Positions 7,233-14,938 of a stretch of 17,709 bases of DNA are shown here, one piece after another. The position numbers and the translations under genes were made by a program. This stretch comes from WUQU01 sp038849025. GTDB lineage: Archaea > Thermoproteota > Bathyarchaeia > Bathyarchaeales > Bathycorpusculaceae. Within the stretch, counting starts at the first letter, position 1; every line of letters starts with the position of its first letter. The notes beneath the pieces were generated by a model. The model had not been told where the DNA came from. It ran no database searches and was given only the letters and a program-made list of their open reading frames with translations. The stretch is taken from the NCBI GenBank assembly GCA_038849025.1, contig JAWCNE010000034.1, positions 1 through 17,709 of the forward strand, given 5' to 3'.

Positions 7233-8528
7233 ATGCTGGACATAAAACTGATCCGCGAAAACCCAGAGCTTGTTAGGCGGAATCTTGAACGCAGAGGCAG
7301 CCCAGAATATTTAGAAATGCTAGATGCGCTGTTGGAATGTGACAAGATATGGCGGCAAAAACTTACAGAGTTAAATGAGCTTCGCCGCGAAAGAAACCGG
7401 GTAACAGTGGAAATTGCAAAGGCAAAAAAGAAGGGCGGAGATGTCTCTGAAATTGTTGCAAGGGCAAAGACAATGGATGAAAAAATAACTGAGCTGGAAG
7501 GACAAGTAGGCGAATACGAAGACAAAATACGCCTATACCTCATGAACCTTCCAAATCTACTGCACGAGTCTGTTCCAATAGGCAAAGACGAGCTTGGCAA
7601 CGTGACAGTGAGAACATGGGGAACGATCCCCCACTTCAGTTTTCCAGTAAAAGATCACATAGATTTAGGATTAAGCTTGGGCATTATGGACATTGAAAGG
7701 GCTGGAAAAATTGCAGGTGCCAGGTTCTTCTACTTAAAAGGCGAAGGCGTTCTCCTGGATATGGCTTTACTAAACTTTGCACTGGAAGAGATGGTTAAAA
7801 AGGGCTATACACCTATAGAACCACCCTTTCTCATGAGGCGCAAACCCTACGAAGGCGTTATAGCTCTCAGCGATTTTGAAGATAACCTTTACAAAATTGA
7901 AGGTGAAGACCTATACTTAATCGCCACTTCGGAGCATCCCATGGCAGCAATGTTCATGGATGAAGTTTTAAAAGCAGAAGACTTACCCATAAAATTTGTT
8001 GGAATGAGCACCAATTTTAGAAAAGAAGCAGGAGCCCACGGCAAAGACACGCGGGGAATTTTCCGCACCCATCAGTTCAACAAAATTGAGCAATTTATCT
8101 TTTGCAAGCCCGAAGACTCTTGGAATTTGCATGAAGAACTAATAAGAAATGCTGAGGAACTCGTCCAAAAACTCGGCTTACCCTATCGCGTAGTGAACAT
8201 TTGCACTGGCGAAATTGGGACTGTTGCTGCCAAAAAATATGATATTGAAGTTTGGATGCCTGCTCAAAAAACCTATAGAGAAATAATTTCATGCAGCAAC
8301 TGCACGGACTATCAAGCGCGGAGACTAAACATAAAGTACCGAGAGAAAGAAGGCGAACCGCCGAAGGGTTTTGTGCACACTCTAAATTCCACGGCTTTAG
8401 CCACTGGAAGAACAATAGTTGCAATCCTTGAAAACTACCAGCAAGAAGACGGTTCAGTGATAATTCCAGAGGTTTTGAGAAAATATATGGGCGGCATAGA
8501 AAAAATAAAACCAAAAGGCAATAAATAA
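7233..8528 (+). CDS. serS: Seryl-tRNA synthetase (common, bacterial-like type)
   Basis: This is a class II aminoacyl-tRNA synthetase that charges tRNA-Ser, and also tRNA-Sec where present. From ATG 7233 it has 431 residues: the tRNA-binding antiparallel coiled coil (about 27-105), the Thr-Ser-Glu loop at 232-234, motif 2 around Phe-Arg-Lys-Glu-Ala-Gly (262-267) with Arg-Thr-His-Gln-Phe downstream, and motif 3 around Gly-Arg-Thr-Ile-Val-Ala-Ile-Leu-Glu-Asn (392-401). It is the common SerRS, not the rare form of some methanogens that has a different N-terminal domain. ATG 7233 gives the typical Met-Leu-Asp-Ile-Lys-Leu-Ile start; GTG 7224 is an alternative. It lies 86 bp after pcc1 on the same strand. 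Confidence 0.97.
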   Translation: MLDIKLIRENPELVRRNLERRGSPEYLEMLDALLECDKIWRQKLTELNELRRERNRVTVEIAKAKKKGGDVSEIVARAKTMDEKITELEGQVGEYEDKIRLYLMNLPNLLHESVPIGKDELGNVTVRTWGTIPHFSFPVKDHIDLGLSLGIMDIERAGKIAGARFFYLKGEGVLLDMALLNFALEEMVKKGYTPIEPPFLMRRKPYEGVIALSDFEDNLYKIEGEDLYLIATSEHPMAAMFMDEVLKAEDLPIKFVGMSTNFRKEAGAHGKDTRGIFRTHQFNKIEQFIFCKPEDSWNLHEELIRNAEELVQKLGLPYRVVNICTGEIGTVAAKKYDIEVWMPAQKTYREIISCSNCTDYQARRLNIKYREKEGEPPKGFVHTLNSTALATGRTIVAILENYQQEDGSVIIPEVLRKYMGGIEKIKPKGNK

Positions 8529-8534
8529 GCAATA

Positions 8535-8575
8535 TGTAACCATAATTTATTTTGTATTTTATGCTTCTGCTTTAT
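8535..8575 (+). terminator. T-rich terminator region after serS
   Basis: The short gap after serS contains several runs of T (TTTATTTTGTATTTTATG at 8547-8563), the usual form of an archaeal intrinsic stop signal. No strong hairpin is seen. It lies between the convergent serS and the broken gene to its right. Confidence 0.4.
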
Positions 8576-9961
8576 TCAGCTTGTTTGATTCCAGTAGTAG
8601 ATTTGTCGATACTTGCCAGTAACCGAACACACTGGATCATCATAAACTATGTCTAATTGTAAGTCATGTTTTGCCAGAGTTTTCTGTAAGAGTTCCCAGA
8701 GTTGTTGGGACTTCTCATCTGGATCCCACAATCCCCAAATTATGTCTTCTGGATGGCGCATTCCCCACCCATAGTTTCTCGGCAAAACCAAAGCTGCTTC
8801 AGCCTTAATACTCCCATGGATCACTTTCGGATTCTGCACTACATTCTTCCAAAAACGTTCAAGAGCTTCAAAATGTTCATTCTGCAGAATGCCATAGTTA
8901 TTACCCTCAATGGTGGGATAATTGAAAATAACAATGTATTCTGCGCCACATTCATAGGCTACCCGCATTTGATCGTAGATCTCTTCTCCACTGGCTAGAT
9001 AGGGTGGATTAGTGTATTTCCACGTGATTATTACAACCTCAACTCTTGTTCTGTAGATACGCTGCTCCTATGATGAGGGCTATATCCTGAGCAGTGGTGT
9101 GGTTCCAACCAAACTGGGCAAGAACAACATCATAGCCTGCCAAATAGTCAAACCAGTAAAGCGCGTAATCAGACGTAAAAGCAGTAATAGTTTGATTTAG
9201 GCCTCGTTCCAGGTTGGTATGGTGCTGCTCGATGAACCTTTCTGCGGTTTCATCATAGGTTTGAAAGGGGCGCATGTTCCATAGCTCTTCATATGTATGA
9301 GTGATGTTGTAGCCTTCCACCGGTGTTGAGGGGTTAATGTAGTCCATAATCTTGGCTACAATTGTGCCATTAGCGTAGTAAGTGATCAGCATTACCTTCC
9401 TTCCGGAATTTTGGGTCTCGATTAATTCTATCATTCCATTAGACAAATAAGTGATGGTTGTGTTACCATCTAACCTGTAACCAGAAATGCGCGCCGTGCG
9501 AATCTAAAATTTTGATCATTGAACTATTGGTGGCGCTATCCCAGAAAAACGCCACGCTGTCAAGCATTTTTCCGCCAGGTTCATCACAGTAATATACACC
9601 TAAGAATCGATCACCCCATCGCCCATCATAAGCTTCCAGCCATTTCCTCAGAGAAAATCAACTATCACTGCCAAAGTACACTATGAAGTACATTCCAGAA
9701 GAAACAGCATAATCACCAATCTCATTTATTTGTCTGGAAACTGCTGTAAGGGCCCAGATTGTAAAACGAAAAGGTTAGTGTAATTTTTTACTTTGTCAAC
9801 AAGCATTTTAGCGTCTGTTGTTGTGTTACCGCAGAAGGTGACACCCACATAGAAAGGTTTTGAGTTTTTATCTCTGCTTACCATAACAAAATTGGCTACA
9901 AGAGCAACTGTGAAAAATCCTGCTAACATGAGGATCATCAGTGAAAAATAAGCCTCTTCAT
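8576..9961 (-). pseudogene. Broken gene for a secreted or anchored protein of about 455 residues
   Basis: Three separate minus-strand pieces join into one protein when the frame is changed. The N-terminal part from ATG 9961 needs one extra T in the T5 run at 9944-9948 to read into a hydrophobic anchor. A second shift near 9750 leads to a segment with an in-frame TGA at 9658-9660. After this come an Asp-Arg-Phe-Leu-Gly-Val-Tyr-Tyr-Cys-Asp-Glu-Pro-Gly-Gly stretch, a third shift near 9500, an Asn-rich segment with N-glycosylation-like sequons, and a fourth shift near 9050. The C-terminus ends Tyr-Tyr-Trp-Asn-Gln-Thr-Ser. The Tyr-Asp-Glu-Pro-Gly stretch hints at a TIM-barrel glycosidase-like fold, but this is a guess. 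I recall similar uncharacterised proteins from Bathyarchaeota-type genomes. Neighbouring genes are intact, which argues against uniformly poor sequence. Confidence 0.72.
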
Positions 9962-10047
9962 TTGTGATACATCACCATTAATTCCTTATTTAGTTAGGCA
10001 TCCAAAACTTATATTTATTTTTCAAAATCAACCATAAACGAAAGGTA

Positions 10048-10064
10048 AAGCTTAATATTATATT
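10048..10064 (+). promoter_or_regulatory. Putative TATA box of rps3ae
   Basis: The AAGCTTAATATTATATT-type stretch lies about 40-50 bases upstream of the rps3ae start. It is the best TATA candidate in the gap between the broken gene and eS1. Confidence 0.42.
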
Positions 10065-10100
10065 ATGTGATTTTCTTCGCTGTTAAAATGGAGGGTGCAA

Positions 10101-10712
10101 GTGTCTACAAAAAAGGTAAGGGACAAATGGCGTAGCAAAGCGTGGTACACGGTGCTGGCTCCATCCTACTTTGGGAACGCTGAGTTAGGCGCAGTTCCAG
10201 CAGATGAACCTGAAAAGCTTATAGGCAGAGTAATCGAGGCGACGTTGTATGATATTACAGGTGATTTCACCCACCAATATTTGAAATTATATTTCCAAAT
10301 AACTCATTTAGAAGGTAAAACAGCCCGCACCATGTTTAAGGGACACGAATATTCCAGAGACCACTTGCGAAGCCTTGTGCGGAGAAGGACGACGAAAGTC
10401 GATGGGATATTTAATGTTTCAACAAAGGACGGATACAAGTTCAGGGTGGCTGTCTGTGCCTTTACTCTTTCACGAATCGAAACTTCGCAGGAGAGAGCCA
10501 TACGTAAAGTTATGGCAAAAATAATTGCGGAAAAAAGTGCAAGCTTAACTATGGACCAGTTTGTCCAGGAAATGGTTCTAGGCAAAATAGCCTCAGATAT
10601 CTATAACGAGGCTAAAAAGATAGTTCCCCTGCGCCATGTGGGCGTTAGGAAATCAAAGCTTTTAATGCAAATATCTCAGCTAGTCCAGTTGCAGCTACAA
10701 AAGGCGAGTTAA
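10101..10712 (+). CDS. rps3ae: 30S ribosomal protein eS1 (S3Ae)
   Basis: A 203-residue archaeal/eukaryotic ribosomal protein of the small-subunit platform. Typical segments are Lys-Trp-Arg-Ser-Lys-Ala-Trp-Tyr near the N-terminus, Pro-Ser-Tyr-Phe-Gly-Asn, Gly-Arg-Val-Ile-Glu, Gly-His-Glu-Tyr-Ser-Arg-Asp, Leu-Val-Arg-Arg-Arg and, near the C-terminus, Val-Pro-Leu-Arg-His-Val-Gly-Val-Arg-Lys. GTG 10101 is chosen because a clear GGAGGG site (10090-10095) lies five bases upstream; GTG 10095 overlaps that site. In many archaea eS1 directly follows pcc1. Here serS and a decayed gene come between. Confidence 0.95.
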   Translation: MSTKKVRDKWRSKAWYTVLAPSYFGNAELGAVPADEPEKLIGRVIEATLYDITGDFTHQYLKLYFQITHLEGKTARTMFKGHEYSRDHLRSLVRRRTTKVDGIFNVSTKDGYKFRVAVCAFTLSRIETSQERAIRKVMAKIIAEKSASLTMDQFVQEMVLGKIASDIYNEAKKIVPLRHVGVRKSKLLMQISQLVQLQLQKAS

Positions 10713-10834
10713 AAGTTTTCCGCAAAGCTTTTGACAAATTCCCAACTCGTTTTAAGCATATAACAAATTGCTTATGATAATGTATGCTTCTATAAAGTGA
10801 TTAAAGGATAAACCATCATGTTGAGGAGAGTGCC

Positions 10835-11881
10835 ATGGAAGAAATTAAAGTCGTCTTATATGGGGTCGGCGCCATCGGCGAATTAATAGCTAGGTTCTTA
10901 TTGGAAAAGCAAGGTGTGAAAATAGTGGGCGCAGTTGACGTGGATGAGGGAAAAGTTGGCAAAGACTTAGGCGAACTTCTAGGTATAAATAAAAAACTCG
11001 GGATAATAGTTTCTAGAGACGTTGCCTCTTTGTTTTCAAAAGTTAAAGCGGACATTGCCATTCACACAACAACTTCATACCTTAAAGAAACCTACCCTCA
11101 GATAGCCTCGCTTTTGAAACACCGCGTAAACGTAATATCAACATGCGAAGAACTATCCTATCCCTATTATCCAGAGCCAAAACTCGCCGAAAAGCTAGAT
11201 GCCCTTGCTAAAGAACATGATTTGACAGTTTTAGGAACAGGCATAAACCCAGGCTTTTTAATGGATACCCTTGTGATAACGCTAACGGCAGTCTGCCAGA
11301 AAATAGAGAAAATCAAAGCAGTTAGAGTTATTAATGCTGCTACAAGACGGCTATCCTTCCAAAAAAAGATAGGTGCGGGCTTAACAATTGAAGAATTTAA
11401 GCATAAAATTGCAAGTAAGCAAATTACAGGGCATGTGGGTCTTGAACAGTCTATCGCAATGATCGCTGACGCCCTTTCATGGAAACTTGACGGAATAAAG
11501 GCCGATGAAGTCGAGCCAGTAATAGCCAAAGAAACTGTGGAAAGCAGCGTTGTAAAAGTTGAAGCTGGAAAAGTAGTAGGCTTGAAGCAAACAGCCAGAG
11601 GCTTCATGAAAGGCCGAGAAGTCATCCTCCTAGATTTTCAAGCATACATAGGTGCAAAAGAAGAATATGACGCCATAACCATTCATGGCGTTCCAACCGT
11701 GAGACAGAAGATTCAGCCATGCATACACGGCGACATAGGCACTGCGGCGGTTGTTATCAACTCGATTCCCAAAGTACTTAAAGCACATGCTGGCTTGCTT
11801 ACCATGAAAGACTTACAAATTCCATCGGCCGCACTTGGGGACTTAAGGGAACATGTTTCAACTCTAAGCTTCTCGGGCTAA
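10835..11881 (+). CDS. 2,4-diaminopentanoate dehydrogenase-like NAD(P)-dependent oxidoreductase
   Basis: A 348-residue Rossmann-fold protein of the dihydrodipicolinate-reductase-like superfamily. Its nucleotide-binding Gly-Val-Gly-Ala-Ile-Gly is at 10-15, followed by Val-Asp-Val-Asp near 34. Gly-Thr-Gly-Ile-Asn-Pro-Gly-Phe-Leu-Met-Asp at 134-144 is characteristic of the 2,4-diaminopentanoate dehydrogenase (Ord) group of the Stickland-type ornithine pathway. None of the partner genes (ornithine racemase, OraS/OraE aminomutase, OrtA/OrtB thiolase) is near, so the true substrate is uncertain and may be another amino compound. It has its own leader with a good GAGGAG site eight bases before ATG 10835. 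It is too long for a DapB and lacks DapB motifs, so a lysine-pathway role is unlikely. Confidence 0.75.
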   Translation: MEEIKVVLYGVGAIGELIARFLLEKQGVKIVGAVDVDEGKVGKDLGELLGINKKLGIIVSRDVASLFSKVKADIAIHTTTSYLKETYPQIASLLKHRVNVISTCEELSYPYYPEPKLAEKLDALAKEHDLTVLGTGINPGFLMDTLVITLTAVCQKIEKIKAVRVINAATRRLSFQKKIGAGLTIEEFKHKIASKQITGHVGLEQSIAMIADALSWKLDGIKADEVEPVIAKETVESSVVKVEAGKVVGLKQTARGFMKGREVILLDFQAYIGAKEEYDAITIHGVPTVRQKIQPCIHGDIGTAAVVINSIPKVLKAHAGLLTMKDLQIPSAALGDLREHVSTLSFSG

Positions 11882-11929
11882 AAGTAAATATTAGGCTGAC
11901 AGTTTCCAAATTAGCATGGGATGAAATAA

Positions 11930-12385
11930 ATGTCCGATGTGTATGTTCACATGAAAGGCTCCTTCTCTCTTCAAAATTTAATCGAGATGGTTGAGAGCAA
12001 GGAAGACTTCAAAAAGGCGGGAGCTATGGCTATGTTCATAGGGGTAGTGCGTGGTGAAACCACTGCTGGGGAAAAAGTGCAAAAATTGGAGATAGAGGCT
12101 TATGAAGAGAAGGCAAACGAGGTGCTTTCAAACATATGCCAAGACCTAAAGAAGCGAGAAGGAATTGTTGATGTCCAAATCCACCACTTTCTAGGCGAGT
12201 TCTCTGTAGGCGAAGACTTAGTTTATGTTTTAGTGGCGGGCTCTCATAGGGAAAATGTTTTTCCGGTTTTAAGAGAGGCTGTTGAAAGATACAAGAGGGA
12301 GGCTCCGCTTTTTAAAAAAGAGTTTGTCCTAGCAAAGGAAGGCGGAGTGAAAGCCTATTGGGTAGCCGAAGAAATGGAGCGCTAA
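11930..12385 (+). CDS. moaE: Molybdopterin synthase catalytic subunit MoaE
   Basis: MoaE inserts two sulfurs, delivered by the MoaD thiocarboxylate, into cyclic pyranopterin monophosphate to make molybdopterin. The 151 residues show Phe-Ile-Gly-Val-Val-Arg-Gly (36-42), the Glu-Ala-Tyr-Glu stretch (56-59), Ile-His-His-Phe-Leu-Gly (84-89), Val-Gly-Glu (93-95) and Ser-His-Arg (105-107). Lys122 and Lys129 are spaced seven apart, as are the two catalytic lysines of the E. coli enzyme. No MoaD or other cofactor gene lies nearby. The sequence is somewhat diverged, with Leu-Phe-Lys in place of the usual Ile-Trp-Lys. It is followed after 10 bp by the DUF47 gene. Confidence 0.88.
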   Translation: MSDVYVHMKGSFSLQNLIEMVESKEDFKKAGAMAMFIGVVRGETTAGEKVQKLEIEAYEEKANEVLSNICQDLKKREGIVDVQIHHFLGEFSVGEDLVYVLVAGSHRENVFPVLREAVERYKREAPLFKKEFVLAKEGGVKAYWVAEEMER

Positions 12386-12395
12386 CCCTTGCATT

Positions 12396-13115
12396 TTGCA
12401 AAGTGTTATTAAGCATCTTCTCAAACCTATGATTGGAGATGAGAACTTGGAGAAGAAGAGTTACGCGTGGTTTGAAAGGCGACGAAGAACCAAGGCTCTG
12501 GACTTGGCTCAGGAACAAATAACAAAGGCCCTGGACACGGTAACCTTGCTTCATCAAGCAATGCAGAAGATGCTGGAAAACAATAGGAAAGAGGCTATGC
12601 AGCACATCGAAAACCTTTTCAAAGTGGAGAAAGAGGTGGACATGCTGCGCACAGAAGTTTTCAAAGAACTTTCTCGGGGAGTAGCCCTATTTGCAGAATA
12701 CCGCGAAGACCTAATGCACCTTGTAAAGAGGCTTGACACCCTCGCAGACCACGTTAAAGATGCAGCAAGATGCATTAGAATGCTTGAAGGAGCCAAAATT
12801 CCAAAAGAACTTTGGGAGAACACAACCCGCGCAACCTCAATCTTGGTGGACTGCGCCCATGCATTGCGTGGAAGCATAGAAAAAATCGCAGTGGATTCAG
12901 TGGGCGCCATTAACGGAGCAAAAAAGGTTGAAGAAATTGAAAAGAAAATAGACGACGAGTACCTCAAAACTAAAACTTTGTTCATTAAATATGCCGGAGA
13001 AATGGACAGCGGTTCCATGGTTATATTCGACGACCTAGTGGAGTTCATTGAGCATGCCGCGGACATGTGTGCTGACACAGCAGACTACATAGTGATACTT
13101 GCCAGCCGAGAATAA
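12396..13115 (+). CDS. DUF47 (PhoU-like) family protein
   Basis: A 239-residue all-helical, charged protein without membrane segments. It fits the DUF47/TIGR00153 family of PhoU-like proteins, which often accompany phosphate (Pit-type) transporters and may regulate them or bind metal and phosphate. Typical traits are the acidic repeat pairs Val-Glu-Lys-Glu-Val-Asp near 78 and Val-Glu-Glu-Ile-Glu-Lys-Lys-Ile-Asp near 185, each within a long helix, and a C-terminal Asp-x-Cys-Ala-Asp-x-Ala-Asp. No phosphate transporter is next to it here. The only sensible start is TTG 12396, because an upstream stop blocks extension. It probably shares a transcript with moaE. Its stop lies one base from that of the convergent PDGLE gene. 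Confidence 0.85.
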   Translation: MQSVIKHLLKPMIGDENLEKKSYAWFERRRRTKALDLAQEQITKALDTVTLLHQAMQKMLENNRKEAMQHIENLFKVEKEVDMLRTEVFKELSRGVALFAEYREDLMHLVKRLDTLADHVKDAARCIRMLEGAKIPKELWENTTRATSILVDCAHALRGSIEKIAVDSVGAINGAKKVEEIEKKIDDEYLKTKTLFIKYAGEMDSGSMVIFDDLVEFIEHAADMCADTADYIVILASRE

Positions 13116-13116
13116 A

Positions 13117-13392
13117 CTAATTGCAAGACTTAGCCACAAGTTTTCCCAGGGCAAATGAAACACCTAAAACTAGAAAAACGCCCAAAAAGCCTGCAAGCAC
13201 CGTTGCTAAATAGGGATTTCTAACAGTTGGGAAAGTGTAGTCCGACATCAGCCCGCTCCAAAGGGTTTCTGGCTCTTCAATTTTTAGGTTTTCAACTACT
13301 TTTTCCAGTCCATCAGGGTCTGATGAGGCGAAGGGCGCTAAAACTGCAAAACCAATCAATATAAGCAAAAGCGCCTTAATCAGTCCTCGCAT
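13117..13392 (-). CDS. PDGLE-domain membrane protein, partner of CbiM
   Basis: A 91-residue protein with two hydrophobic segments (about 4-21 and 62-84) around an extracytoplasmic loop that carries Ser-Asp-Pro-Asp-Gly-Leu-Glu-Lys-Val (24-32), the defining PDGLE motif. Such proteins replace CbiN as the small membrane partner of CbiM/NikM in cobalt or nickel ECF transporters. Its ATG lies inside the end of cbiM (13 bp overlap), so the two are translated together. The transporter's other parts, the CbiQ membrane subunit and CbiO ATPase, are not encoded downstream; the next gene is convergent. Confidence 0.88.
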   Translation of the reverse strand: MRGLIKALLLILIGFAVLAPFASSDPDGLEKVVENLKIEEPETLWSGLMSDYTFPTVRNPYLATVLAGFLGVFLVLGVSFALGKLVAKSCN

Positions 13393-14051
13393 AGCCCTCT
13401 CCTTCTCATAAGTGTCAAACCATTTAGAACTGTTGGCTGCAGCCTATACAAGTGGGTTATTAATGTTGTTGTTATTGATGATTCACCAAGCCCTATCAAC
13501 ACATGCCAAAACAGCATGGCGGGAACAGTTACGGCTATGCCTCCAACTGCTGAAAACGCTGGGGAAAATCCTATCTCTAGGCTGCACGCTAATGCGCCTA
13601 GAACAACGGAAAGCCACGCGGCAGCAAAAACACTGAAGTAAAATCTTTTACTTTTTCCCTCCTTTCCTGAGAGAAGTTTTACCAGGAAAAAGCTTAAGCC
13701 TCCTATAACCGCCATGTTGAAAATGTTCGCTCCTAAAGCGAATATGCCTCCATCTGCAAAGAACAACGCCTGCATTAAAAGGACAATGGTCATGCTGAGA
13801 ATCGCAGCGTAAGGACCTAAAACTATCGCAAGAAAAGTGCCGCCGACTAAATGTCCACTTGTCCCGTAAACTATAGGGAAGTTCAACATTTGCGCCACAA
13901 AAATAAAAGCGCTTGAAATCGCAAGCAAAGACGCCAGCGATTGGGTGTAAGCAGCCTTAGCTTTTTTCCAAGACCATGCAAGAAAACCAATGGATATTAC
14001 CCACATTAAGGCGGCGATTTCTTGGCATAGGAAACCATCAGGTATATGCAT
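13380..14051 (-). CDS. cbiM: Cobalt/nickel ECF transporter substrate-binding permease CbiM
   Basis: A 223-residue multi-pass membrane protein that begins Met-His-Ile-Pro-Asp-Gly-Phe. In structures of the family the N-terminal amine, His2 and a further His bind the Ni or Co ion. That third ligand is present as His67 in Gly-Thr-Ser-Gly-His-Leu-Val-Gly-Gly. About six hydrophobic segments follow. An Ala-Leu-Gly-Ala-Asn-Ile-Phe-Asn-Met stretch near 105 is also typical. Metal choice between Ni and Co cannot be read from sequence. The start is fixed by the N-terminal motif: ATG at 14051. It is followed by the PDGLE gene and divergent from a winged-helix regulator. Confidence 0.95.
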   Translation of the reverse strand: MHIPDGFLCQEIAALMWVISIGFLAWSWKKAKAAYTQSLASLLAISSAFIFVAQMLNFPIVYGTSGHLVGGTFLAIVLGPYAAILSMTIVLLMQALFFADGGIFALGANIFNMAVIGGLSFFLVKLLSGKEGKSKRFYFSVFAAAWLSVVLGALACSLEIGFSPAFSAVGGIAVTVPAMLFWHVLIGLGESSITTTLITHLYRLQPTVLNGLTLMRRRGLCED

Positions 14052-14222
14052 GTATGGCGCATCCCTTTATTACGTTTTTTAATAAAAGTATTACTAATAA
14101 ACTTTATCGCCGAAAGCATTAAAATATTTTATAAGAGATAAATTTCGCGTTCACCTCTCTACAGCCTAAATCTATTCTGCTTGTCTGTCAAAATTTTTTA
14201 AGTAAAATTTTCTTTACACACT
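14052..14222. promoter_or_regulatory. Divergent promoter region between cbiM and the winged-helix gene, with a small palindrome
   Basis: This AT-rich gap of 171 bp must hold both promoters. For cbiM, minus-strand TATA candidates are the TTTATTAAA near 14080-14088 and a CTTATAAAATA near 14122-14134. The perfect palindrome TATTACTAATA (14089-14099) lies beside the first and could be an operator, for example for a metal sensor. For the regulator, a TTTTTAAGT box at 14195-14203 is about 22 bases before ATG 14223, consistent with a leaderless message. All are pattern calls. Confidence 0.38.
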
Positions 14223-14753
14223 ATGTTAAATAACGGTTTTTACATAAATAAATATGAGCTGAAATGCATGGCGAAGGATACTTCCCTAGAATCAAAAAAT
14301 TTGAATATTGAAGAATTGATTTTCAAAACACTAGACCATCAAAAAAGACGAGATATATTACGTTTTATTGGTGAAAAGGAGCAGGCGACATTTACTGAAA
14401 TAAAGAATTCAGTCGGGGTTGACGACAGTCCTTCCTTATATTACCATTTAAATTTGTTAACTCCGCTGGTGATTCAGAAAGAAGGGAAATATGAGTTGTC
14501 AGAACTAGGTCATGATGTATACAATCTTCTCTGCAAGATTACAACATATTCGGTATATGCTTCCACGGTTAGTTCATTGAGAAAAGGGCTCCCGGCAGCA
14601 ATAATTAGCAATGCACTTCTTTGGGCTGCTGCCATATTGGCTGTATCAATGTTTGAAGGGAGACTTCACCAAATGACAATCTCCATTCTCGCTGTTCTAT
14701 GGTTCATCAGCAATATAATTCTGTACTCATTTATGAAAAAAGTAAAAGGGTAA
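14223..14753 (+). CDS. Winged-helix transcriptional regulator with two C-terminal membrane helices
   Basis: A 176-residue protein. Residues about 30-105 form an ArsR-like winged helix: Leu-Asp-His-Gln-Lys-Arg-Arg-Asp-Ile-Leu, then Thr-Phe-Thr-Glu-Ile, then Ser-Pro-Ser-Leu-Tyr-Tyr-His-Leu as recognition helix. Two hydrophobic segments follow (about 123-143 and 151-171), so it is probably tethered to the membrane. No metal-binding cysteine or histidine pair typical of ArsR/SmtB sensors is seen. The start at ATG 14223 is supported by a TATA-like box 22 bases upstream; ATG 14268 (residue 16) is an alternative. It is divergent from cbiM and may or may not regulate it. Confidence 0.75.
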   Translation: MLNNGFYINKYELKCMAKDTSLESKNLNIEELIFKTLDHQKRRDILRFIGEKEQATFTEIKNSVGVDDSPSLYYHLNLLTPLVIQKEGKYELSELGHDVYNLLCKITTYSVYASTVSSLRKGLPAAIISNALLWAAAILAVSMFEGRLHQMTISILAVLWFISNIILYSFMKKVKG

Positions 14754-14938
14754 CAGTAATGAAGACGTATCTAACTTCCTAATTTCACTTTGAGAAATTT
14801 AAAGTCACTAGCTAAATTTTCTCTAAAATCAATTCTAGAAGTATTCTTTAAAGAGCTAAGAGTTATCAATTGCGTGAAAGACCGCTGCTAAAAAGGCAAC
14901 TAAACCCGGTTTTTTAATTCTAAGGCTGCATATTATGG

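Noticed and set aside
7190..7600. 136-codon minus-strand frame over the start of serS
   Set aside because: It is antisense to the SerRS coiled-coil domain; the Ser/Phe/Arg-rich translation is an artefact of Glu/Lys/Arg-rich codons on the other strand.
8576..9961. Programmed frameshifting or recoding as the reason for the broken secreted-protein gene
   Set aside because: Four shifts at unrelated sites plus a TGA, with no slippery heptamer-pseudoknot pattern or SECIS-like element seen, fit decay better than recoding.
11167..11625. 152-codon minus-strand frame inside the diaminopentanoate-dehydrogenase-like gene
   Set aside because: Ser/Thr/Phe-rich antisense composition typical of a shadow frame; the plus-strand gene has strong motifs.
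12554..13078. 174-codon minus-strand frame inside the DUF47 gene
   Set aside because: Ser/Met-rich with no recognisable domain; it is antisense to a well-supported helical protein.
14754..14938. Possible small RNA or gene in the gap between the regulator and the membrane protein
   Set aside because: No coding frame, C/D-box pattern or stable hairpin could be supported by eye.
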